A DNA stretch of 49,511 nucleotides. It comes from UBA11889 sp046582115. Its GTDB lineage: Bacteria; Pseudomonadota; Gammaproteobacteria; Pseudomonadales; Azotimanducaceae. The stretch lies in the NCBI GenBank assembly GCA_046582115.1, contig JAYGFA010000073.1:1-49511 (forward strand), written 5' to 3'. Positions within the stretch are counted from its first letter, which is position 1, and every line of letters starts with the position of its first letter. Position numbers and translations under genes: made by a program. The notes below the pieces were generated by a model, which saw only the letters and a list, made by a program, of their open reading frames with translations, did no database searches and had not been told where the DNA came from. This document shows, in pieces, positions 43,547 through 49,511 of this stretch.

Positions 43547-44347
43547 GTGGCAACGTACGCGATCGGCGACGTGCAGGGTTGCTATGAACCCCTTCGGTAC
43601 TTGTTGGAGAAGATCAATTTTGATCACGATCTCGATCAATTGTGGTTCGTTGGCGATCTAGTGAACCGGGGACCCCAGTCGCTTGAAACGCTTCGATTCG
43701 TCCACGATCTCGGAAGACGTGCAATCACGGTACTAGGTAACCACGACCTGCATCTTATGGCGATTATCTACGGCGGTTATGAACCCAGGAACGGAGATAC
43801 CTTGGGCGATATTTTACAGGCGCCCGATTGCGAGAAACTGGCACGTTGGCTGCGCTCCTTGCCGTTAATGCATGAGGGCGAAAAACACGTCATGGTGCAT
43901 GCAGGTATCCCCCATATTTGGGATTTGGGGATAGCCCGGTTAGTGGCTCGAGAAGTCGAGGCAGCGATACGCGGCCGGTCCCATATCGAATATTTTGAGA
44001 ACATGTATGGCAATTTACCGGAGCGTTGGAAAGGTTCGCTTTGCGGTATGGATCGCCACCGGGCGATCACTAATTATTTCACCCGGATGCGACTGATTTC
44101 GCGGGACGGAACGCTCGAATTTTCGCATAAGGGCGAGTTGGTTAATGTTCCCGAAGGATACGCGCCGTGGTTTAAATTCCCCGGCCTTGTTGAAAAACCT
44201 ATCATCTTTGGTCATTGGGCAGCCCTCGAAGGGATAACGGGTTTGGATCACGTGTCGGCGATCGACACGGGTTGCGTTTGGGGTGGAAACTTAACAGCCC
44301 TTCGACTTGACGACGGGCTACGTTTCCAATGGTCGCAGGCGAACTGA
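43547..44347 (+). CDS. apaH: Diadenosine tetraphosphatase (symmetrical)
   Basis: A 266-residue metallophosphatase that cleaves Ap4A to two ADP and also removes Np4-type RNA caps. Metal motifs are YAIGDVQGCYEPL at residue 5, WFVGDLVNRGPQS near 35, VLGNHDLHL near 62 and MVHAGIPHIW near 118. The start is GTG 43547, placing the first motif at the N-terminus; AGGG at 43541-43544 overlaps the apaG stop codon. Confidence 0.93.
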   Translation: MATYAIGDVQGCYEPLRYLLEKINFDHDLDQLWFVGDLVNRGPQSLETLRFVHDLGRRAITVLGNHDLHLMAIIYGGYEPRNGDTLGDILQAPDCEKLARWLRSLPLMHEGEKHVMVHAGIPHIWDLGIARLVAREVEAAIRGRSHIEYFENMYGNLPERWKGSLCGMDRHRAITNYFTRMRLISRDGTLEFSHKGELVNVPEGYAPWFKFPGLVEKPIIFGHWAALEGITGLDHVSAIDTGCVWGGNLTALRLDDGLRFQWSQAN

Positions 44348-44453
44348 TTTTGAATACTTATGTTGACAAGGGCCGGTTCCACGTTGCTGGACCCTAAGTT
44401 GTGAGCCGTGTTATTCGTAATCTAGTTCTGGGAGCAATCTGGCGGCTTATCTG

Positions 44454-45536
44454 ATGCAAACCTATCTAGTCGGAGGCGCTGTTCGCGACCAGCTTCTGGG
44501 CCGACGCTTTGACGAGCGAGACTGGGTGGTGGTCGGTGCGACCGACGTCGATATGCGACGCCTAGGATTCCGGCAAGTTGGACGCGACTTTCCTGTGTAT
44601 TTACACCCGGATACGGGCGAGGAATACGCCCTAGCGCGAACCGAGCGCAAGCGAGGAATTGGCCATAAGGGATTTGATTGGCAAGTCGGGTCCGAAGTAA
44701 CACTCGAAGATGATCTCCGACGTCGGGACCTCACCATCAATGCGATGGCTCGAAACTCAGATAATGGTTTGATTGATCCGTACGGCGGCTGCAATGACTT
44801 GGCGAATAAATTGTTGCGACACGTCTCCGGCGCGTTTAGTGAAGACCCATTGAGGGTATTCAGGGTCGCCCGGTTTACAGCAACATTCCCCGATTTTACG
44901 GTGGAACAGGAAACCGCGGAGCTCATGCGGATGATGATCGGGGGACTCAGCGAGTTGTCGGCAGAACGGATATGGATGGAGTGGGTGAAAGCAGCGGACC
45001 AAGAGGCACCTTGGCGTTTTTTTGACACGCTTGCCGACGTGGGTGCCCACCAACCCTGGTTCGAGGAAATCGATCTGGAAGGGCTAGCGGATTTGTTCAG
45101 GCGGCAAGACTTGCGGGGATCGTTATCGCTGGCCGCGGTGGGTTGGAATCACGCCGAGGCGGTCACAACGCGATTCGTCGATCGACTTAAGGTACCGCGC
45201 CGGGTGGGTCGTGCGGCGAGGTTGCTGGCACGCTCAGGTCGACCACTCATTGACCCTTCTGCACTGGGGTCGGAGGAATTTCTGGAGCATTTGCACGATA
45301 TCGGAGCATTTCGTAATGGAGACAGCGCCGACGATATTTTCGCGCTAATCGAGTCGTGCGAAAAAATCGATATGTCGGAGTTAAGACAGTTCTCAAAAGA
45401 ACTTGCAGGATTGAAGGTCGAAGGCGTGGAAGGGCGCGCGTATGGAAAAGCGCTACGATCAGCTCGCGTGGTGTTGATTGAAAAGACGTATCCCGAAGGA
45501 CTTATTAATGTTGTTTCGCGACCTGAAGCCACGTAG
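44454..45536 (+). CDS. cca: CCA-adding tRNA nucleotidyltransferase
   Basis: A 360-residue class-II enzyme that builds or repairs the CCA end of tRNA. The catalytic YLVGGAVRDQLLGR with the RRFDERDWVVVG acidic motif is at the N-terminus, RRRDLTINAMA is near residue 90, DPLRVFRVARFTA near 138 and ERIWMEW near 180. The E. coli protein has an extra C-terminal HD phosphohydrolase domain reaching 412 residues; here the sequence after residue 230 lacks the HD pattern, so repair-associated phosphatase activity is not expected. It converges with tsaD across 27 nt. Confidence 0.94.
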   Translation: MQTYLVGGAVRDQLLGRRFDERDWVVVGATDVDMRRLGFRQVGRDFPVYLHPDTGEEYALARTERKRGIGHKGFDWQVGSEVTLEDDLRRRDLTINAMARNSDNGLIDPYGGCNDLANKLLRHVSGAFSEDPLRVFRVARFTATFPDFTVEQETAELMRMMIGGLSELSAERIWMEWVKAADQEAPWRFFDTLADVGAHQPWFEEIDLEGLADLFRRQDLRGSLSLAAVGWNHAEAVTTRFVDRLKVPRRVGRAARLLARSGRPLIDPSALGSEEFLEHLHDIGAFRNGDSADDIFALIESCEKIDMSELRQFSKELAGLKVEGVEGRAYGKALRSARVVLIEKTYPEGLINVVSRPEAT

Positions 45537-45563
45537 GTGGATTTGTAGGTCTTAAAGGTTGGG

Positions 45564-46595
45564 TCACGATTCTCGGTGATTTGACGGAAAGGTGACTTCG
45601 GGTAATTCTTCCATCGACCACCTGGCTTGTACCCGAATAACTAGGGGTTCCGAAAAACCTGCCCGCAACCGCTCGTGTCCAGCAAACGCTATCATTGCAC
45701 CGTTATCGGTGCAGAGGCTGGGTGGGGCGTAAAAGACGTGTTCTACGGACTCGTTAAGACGTTCGCGCAGCCGCTGATTGGCGGCGACGCCTCCGGCGAC
45801 GACCAAGTCGGACAAACTCGCCTGTTCCAGCGCGCGTAAGCATTTAATAGCCAAAGTCTCTACCACGGCTTCCTCAAAAGCATTGGCAATATCGGCGCGG
45901 TCACTTTCGCTGAGCTTGTCGATACCGCGTATGGCCGTCAGAGCCGCCGTTTTGAGACCACTGAAACTGAAATTCAGGCCCGGTCGATCCGTCATGGGTT
46001 TTGGAAAGGTGAAACGACCAGGCCGGCCAGATTCGGCGAGAGCGGCTAAGGCAGGGCCGCCGGGGTAGCCGAGACCGAGCAGTTTGGCTGTTTTATCGAA
46101 CGCTTCCCCGGCAGCGTCATCTAGCGATTCGCCCATCAGGGTATAGCGTCCAATTGCGTCAACTCGGACCAGCTGGGTATGACCGCCTGAAACCAATAGG
46201 GCAATAAATGGCAGCGAGGGCTTTGGGTCGGAGAGTAGAGGAGCGAGCAGATGACCTTCCATATGATGTACTGCGATGGCTGGGAGGCCGCGTGCCCAGG
46301 CAAAGCTTCGACCAATGGTTGCGCCAACCATAAGTGCGCCGACTAAACCCGGCCCCGACGTATAAGCAACTGCGTTGAGATCGTCCGTCTGAAGGTTGCA
46401 TAAAGAGAGAACTTCGCGAATGAGTGGAAGAGTTTTGCGGATATGGTCTCGTGAAGCCAGCTCAGGAACTACCCCACCAAAGCGTGAATGCATTTCGGCT
46501 TGGCTATAAATCAGGTCGGCGATCAAGCCCTCGTCCGAATCGAAAACGGCAACGCCGGTTTCGTCGCATGATGTTTCGATTCCGAGAACGCGCAT
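45564..46595 (-). CDS. tsaD: tRNA N6-threonylcarbamoyladenosine transferase catalytic subunit
   Basis: A 343-residue ASKHA-fold protein that transfers threonylcarbamoyl to A37 of ANN-decoding tRNAs with TsaB and TsaE. The N-terminal LGIETSCDETGVAV, metal-binding HHMEGHLLAPLL near residue 111, LLVSGGHTQLV near 135 and the C-terminal VAGGVAANQRLR are diagnostic. It is divergent from rpsU with 73 nt between starts, the conserved gammaproteobacterial arrangement. Confidence 0.96.
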   Translation of the reverse strand: MRVLGIETSCDETGVAVFDSDEGLIADLIYSQAEMHSRFGGVVPELASRDHIRKTLPLIREVLSLCNLQTDDLNAVAYTSGPGLVGALMVGATIGRSFAWARGLPAIAVHHMEGHLLAPLLSDPKPSLPFIALLVSGGHTQLVRVDAIGRYTLMGESLDDAAGEAFDKTAKLLGLGYPGGPALAALAESGRPGRFTFPKPMTDRPGLNFSFSGLKTAALTAIRGIDKLSESDRADIANAFEEAVVETLAIKCLRALEQASLSDLVVAGGVAANQRLRERLNESVEHVFYAPPSLCTDNGAMIAFAGHERLRAGFSEPLVIRVQARWSMEELPEVTFPSNHRES

Positions 46596-46612
46596 GTCAT
46601 TACTCCATCGGA

Positions 46613-46642
46613 TTTACATTTCGCGACCTTTACGGGTACACT
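46613..46642 (+). promoter_or_regulatory. Candidate sigma-70 promoter for rpsU-yqeY-dnaG
   Basis: TTTACA (46613-46618) and TACACT (46637-46642) are separated by 18 nt, matching the sigma-70 consensus at 5 and 4 of 6 positions. The -10 ends 26 nt before the rpsU ATG. Confidence 0.5.
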
Positions 46643-46668
46643 CGCGGCCCATTTTTCAGAGCTTACGT

Positions 46669-46884
46669 ATGCCGACCGTAAAAGTCCGAGAAAACGAGCC
46701 CTTTGATATCGCCTTGAGGCGATTCAAGCGCTCGTGCGAGAAAGCCGGCATCCTTTCCGAGGTGCGTCGCCGTGAATTTTACGAGAAGCCGACCGCGGTG
46801 CGAAAGCGCAAAGCTGCGGCAGCGGTCAAACGCCACCTAAAGAAATTACAACGCGAATCAAAGCGCTTCGAAAAGTCGTACTAA
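46669..46884 (+). CDS. rpsU: 30S ribosomal protein S21
   Basis: A 71-residue, very basic protein, exactly the usual S21 length, needed for translation initiation on the small subunit. The MPTVKVRENEPFDIALRRF start and the KPTAVRKRKAAAAVKRHLKK region are characteristic. It leads the macromolecular-synthesis block rpsU-yqeY-dnaG-rpoD, divergent from tsaD. Confidence 0.97.
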   Translation: MPTVKVRENEPFDIALRRFKRSCEKAGILSEVRRREFYEKPTAVRKRKAAAAVKRHLKKLQRESKRFEKSY

Positions 46885-46908
46885 ACCGGAGCTTGTCCTA
46901 GCCCTGCC

Positions 46909-47364
46909 ATGGGTAGCCAACTCAAGCAGCGTATCGCAGACGCGACAAAGATTGCGATGCGTGCACGCGAACGTCAGCAACTCGGCGCGTTGCGCTTGAT
47001 CAATGCCGCTCTCAAACAGTTTGAGGTTGATGAGAGGAAGGCGCTGGCCGATACGGATGTACTCTCGATTCTCAATCGGATGCTCAAACAGCGACGTGAC
47101 TCGTTGCAGCAGTACGAATCGGCCGGACGTGAAGATTTAGCGGGACAAGAACGCTTTGAGATCGATCTAATTGAATCATTTATGCCAGCCCAAATGTCTG
47201 AAACCGACATAGCAAAAGCGGTAGAAAAAGCACTGGAGGTGACCGGCGCACAGACAATGAGGGACATGGGTAAAGTCATGGCGCATCTCAAAGATGCGCT
47301 CATCGGTAAAGCAGATATGGGAGCGGTAAGCCGACAGGCAAAAACGCAACTGAACCGAGCGTAA
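46909..47364 (+). CDS. yqeY: GatB/YqeY domain protein
   Basis: A 151-residue helical protein. It resembles the tRNA-contacting tail domain of GatB, with RLINAALKQFEVDERK near residue 28 and DLIESFMPAQMSE near 83. The family is often found between rpsU and dnaG but its function is not established; a tRNA-binding role is inferred. It starts 24 nt after rpsU. Confidence 0.92.
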   Translation: MGSQLKQRIADATKIAMRARERQQLGALRLINAALKQFEVDERKALADTDVLSILNRMLKQRRDSLQQYESAGREDLAGQERFEIDLIESFMPAQMSETDIAKAVEKALEVTGAQTMRDMGKVMAHLKDALIGKADMGAVSRQAKTQLNRA

Positions 47365-47391
47365 TCAGGGCGACTTAGGTAAGCTGAGATT

Positions 47392-49134
47392 ATGCCTGGG
47401 CGTATCCCTCAATCGTTTATCAACGATCTGATCGAGCGGGTCGACATCGTTGAGGTGATTGATTCGCGGGTTTCGCTCAAACGGGCTGGCAAGAATCTAC
47501 AGGCCCTTTGTCCATTTCATGAAGAGAAGACGCCGTCGTTCAGCGTTAACCCTGAAAAGCAGTTCTATTACTGTTTTGGTTGTGGTGCGACGGGGACTTC
47601 GCTGCGCTTTCTCATGGAGTATGAACGGCTTGAATTCGTTGAAGCCGTTGAAACGTTAGCCCGGATCGCGGGTGTTGAGGTACCACGCGAAGCCGGTTTA
47701 CGGAGGCACGTCGACACCGATTTGTACGAGATTCTGTCATTGGCGGATCACTACTATCGCTCCGTTCTTCGCGATCATGCATTGAGCGGGAATGCTGTCG
47801 AATATTTGCAGGACCGCGGAGTGAATGGTGTCACTGCGCGTGATTTCGGTATCGGTTTTGCACCTGCGGGCTGGGATGGCTTGAAATCGGCCCTCACTAC
47901 GTTCCCTGAGAGTAAGCTTGTCAACGCAGGATTACTCGTCCGTAACGACGCCGGACGCGTTTACGATCGCTTTAGAGAGCGAATTACCTTCCCAATTAAA
48001 GATACACGCGGGAGGGTGGTTGGATTTGGGGGTCGGGTCCTTGGTGACGAGAAGCCCAAGTATCTCAATTCACCCGAGACCGAAGTGTTTCAAAAGAGCC
48101 GAGAGTTGTACGGTTTGTTTGAAGCGCGCCGCGCGCTGCGGGAACTACCGAGATTGCTCGTCGTCGAAGGCTATATGGATGTCGTTGCCTTGGTCCAAAA
48201 TGGGATCCCTAACGTTGTCGCCACGTTGGGAACAGCTACCAGCCAGGCACAATTTGAGAAGTTATTTCGATATACGCGAGAAGTTGTTTGCTGTTTCGAC
48301 GGCGATTCGGCAGGACGCGCCGCTGCCTGGAAAGCGCTTTCATCGGCATTTCCTGCATTGCATGAGGGGCGCCAACTTCGTTTCATGTTTGTTGGTGAGG
48401 GAGATGATCCAGATACGCTTATTCGATCAGAAGGCGAGGAGAAATTTAATCAACTTGTCGAAGCTTCAGTCTACGCTGGCGACTATTTCTTTAGCGAGAT
48501 CGGCAGTGGGCTCGATCTTTCAAGTATGGACGCCAGAGCCCGTCTTGCGGATCTAGCGCTACCGTTGATCGGAAAACTCCCGGAGGGTCTTTACCGGCGC
48601 ATGATGGTTGAACGATTAAGCAAAGAAGCGCAAATATCTATTGCCGCGATCGAGAAGAAGGTAGGAGTTTCATTTCTGACGCGTCCTGGTATGGCTACGA
48701 CAGCGCCTCCAGAATCAAGAATTGCGCTGCGATTGATGAGCTATCTCTTGCACGACCCGACGATCGGAGAAGATCTATCGCAAGAAATTCGCGCGGAGCT
48801 ATTCTCAACTGCGGGCGATACCCCGCTTTCGCAGTTATTAAAACGAGTGTTGGAGCAGAAATTGACTGATACCGGCACGCTTCTCGCAAGTTTTGTAGGC
48901 GAACCGACGCACGATGTAATGGTTGAGTTAACGAATGCAACGCCGTCGCTGGCCGGGCCTGCGTTACAAAAAGAATTTACTGACGGTGTGCATCGGTTTC
49001 TTGAAGAGCGCGCTAGAGATACCCATCGAGCCTTAGCTCGGGATTTGCGCGACGATGGCTCATCGGAACGATTGGCTGTTTATTGGAAGGCTCGGCGTGA
49101 AAGCGATTCGGGCAATGTTACGGAGACGTCATAG
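47392..49134 (+). CDS. dnaG: DNA primase
   Basis: A 580-residue primase (E. coli 581) that lays RNA primers at the replication fork. The N-terminal zinc ribbon has Cys40, His43, Cys61 and Cys64 (CPFHEEKTPSF and YYCFGCGATG). The RNA-polymerase domain contains DRFRERITFPI near residue 190. The Toprim core has LLVVEGYMDVVAL near 258 and CCFDGDSAGRAA near 300. The C-terminal part is the helicase-binding domain. It sits between yqeY and rpoD as usual. Confidence 0.96.
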   Translation: MPGRIPQSFINDLIERVDIVEVIDSRVSLKRAGKNLQALCPFHEEKTPSFSVNPEKQFYYCFGCGATGTSLRFLMEYERLEFVEAVETLARIAGVEVPREAGLRRHVDTDLYEILSLADHYYRSVLRDHALSGNAVEYLQDRGVNGVTARDFGIGFAPAGWDGLKSALTTFPESKLVNAGLLVRNDAGRVYDRFRERITFPIKDTRGRVVGFGGRVLGDEKPKYLNSPETEVFQKSRELYGLFEARRALRELPRLLVVEGYMDVVALVQNGIPNVVATLGTATSQAQFEKLFRYTREVVCCFDGDSAGRAAAWKALSSAFPALHEGRQLRFMFVGEGDDPDTLIRSEGEEKFNQLVEASVYAGDYFFSEIGSGLDLSSMDARARLADLALPLIGKLPEGLYRRMMVERLSKEAQISIAAIEKKVGVSFLTRPGMATTAPPESRIALRLMSYLLHDPTIGEDLSQEIRAELFSTAGDTPLSQLLKRVLEQKLTDTGTLLASFVGEPTHDVMVELTNATPSLAGPALQKEFTDGVHRFLEERARDTHRALARDLRDDGSSERLAVYWKARRESDSGNVTETS

Positions 49135-49152
49135 AGTTTTTTGCATTAGGGC

Positions 49153-49181
49153 TCAAAAATCGCCGTACCAACGGCTATAAT
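49153..49181 (+). promoter_or_regulatory. Candidate promoter for rpoD
   Basis: A perfect TATAAT lies at 49176-49181, 65 nt before the rpoD ATG. At 17-nt spacing the -35 region is a poor TCAAAA. The perfect -10 alone is suggestive; heat-shock-type internal promoters are known in this spot in E. coli, but I see no sigma-32 match. Confidence 0.4.
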
Positions 49182-49246
49182 GGGGGCGTTTAGCGGGCCG
49201 AAATTGGCACCGTGCTTGCTTCAGTTGACGCCCACGTTGAGGTGAT

Positions 49247-49511
49247 ATGGCCAGACGAAAAGAAAAAGAAAAAGAAAAAGAAATTCCCGCAATAGCTCAA
49301 ACAGCACCGAAAGAAGAATCTCGTTTGAGGGATTTGATTGCGAAGGGTAAAGAGCAGGGGTTCTTAACTTATGCTGAGGTGAACGATCACCTTCCCCAGG
49401 ATGTCAGCGATCCGGATCAGATCGAAGACATCATCCGGATGATCAATGACATGGGGATCACAGTTTATGAGGCTGCCCCAGACGCCGACGATTTGTTAAA
49501 TGCGGGCGACA
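49247..49511 (+). CDS. rpoD: RNA polymerase sigma factor RpoD, N-terminal part
   Basis: The first 88 codons of the housekeeping sigma-70, cut by the window end. After a short lysine/glutamate-rich start, residues 26-75 form region 1.1: SRLRDLIAKGKEQGFLTYAE, then the DHLPQDV and GITVYEAAPDADDLL segments. Region 1.1 masks DNA-binding in free sigma factor. The position after dnaG confirms identity. The upstream GAGGTGAT acts as ribosome site. Confidence 0.93.
   Translation, partial: MARRKEKEKEKEIPAIAQTAPKEESRLRDLIAKGKEQGFLTYAEVNDHLPQDVSDPDQIEDIIRMINDMGITVYEAAPDADDLLNAGD
49259..49282 (+). repeat. Hexanucleotide repeat in the rpoD start
   Basis: Four perfect copies of AAAGAA encode Lys-Glu four times at residues 5-12 of RpoD. 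Six-base units keep the reading frame, so length changes would add or remove Lys-Glu pairs without a frameshift. Confidence 0.85.

Noticed and set aside
44363..44368. Perfect TTGACA before cca
   Set aside because: No acceptable -10 hexamer lies 15-19 nt downstream, so it is not called as a promoter.
1..49511. Search for CRISPR arrays, tRNAs, rRNAs, insertion sequences and phage genes
   Set aside because: No spaced repeats, cloverleaf sequences, transposase motifs or phage structural genes were recognised.

Overview
The window is a densely packed chromosomal segment of a gammaproteobacterium. The evidence is gene content and order: lptD-surA-rsmA-apaG-apaH with amgK-murU divergent to it, tsaD divergent from rpsU-yqeY-dnaG-rpoD, rpe-gph-trpE and trpG-trpD-trpC as two separate blocks, aroQ-accB-prmA-dusB-purH-purD, and a coq7-type ubiquinone hydroxylase. 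LptD, SurA, DsbD and the Mpl/AmgK/MurU recycling enzymes show a Gram-negative envelope. I cannot assign a genus. No rRNA, tRNA, CRISPR array, insertion sequence, phage gene or defence system is visible.

Layout. 1-8.7 kb: lipid and nucleoside metabolism (metallo-beta-lactamase-fold hydrolase, PlsC-like acyltransferase, SrkA-like kinase, two tandem acyl-CoA dehydrogenases, then a nucleoside hydrolase with a methylthioribose-kinase-like kinase). 8.8-14.1 kb: mpl with a small membrane-protein gene, then a PPi-dependent phosphofructokinase convergent with a proton-pumping pyrophosphatase. 14.2-17.2 kb: periplasmic copper/thiol genes (PCu(A)C chaperone, lipoprotein, DsbD). 17.3-24.0 kb: one long plus-strand run, aroQ-accB-prmA-dusB-purH-purD-LLM oxidoreductase, ending in a strong hairpin. 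24.1-25.1 kb: coq7 and an apparent decayed AlkD-like gene. 25.1-29.1 kb: VOC, OsmC, crotonase and trpGDC on the minus strand. 29.2-34.0 kb: five genes separating trpG from trpE. 34.0-38.6 kb: trpE, gph, rpe, murU, amgK. 38.7-45.5 kb: lptD-surA-rsmA-apaG-apaH-cca. 45.6-49.5 kb: tsaD and the macromolecular-synthesis block, with rpoD cut by the window end.

How the genes fit together. Mpl re-uses murein tripeptide and AmgK/MurU re-use MurNAc, so two peptidoglycan recycling routes are present. PPi-PFK and the pyrophosphatase both use PPi, one for glycolytic flux and one for proton pumping. DsbD supplies periplasmic reductant that copper and cytochrome maturation can use.

Most notable observations: three conserved operons each lack an expected member (accC after accB, fis after dusB, pdxA after surA); the nucleoside hydrolase/kinase pair looks like a dedicated salvage module; a 53-codon open frame sits directly before a perfect terminator hairpin; and an AlkD-like pseudogene lies in the only intergenic gap over 300 bases. 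I did not find an obviously new multi-gene system; the best candidates are the nucleoside hydrolase/kinase pair and the overlapping dehydrogenase-hydrolase-amidohydrolase cassette between the trp blocks.
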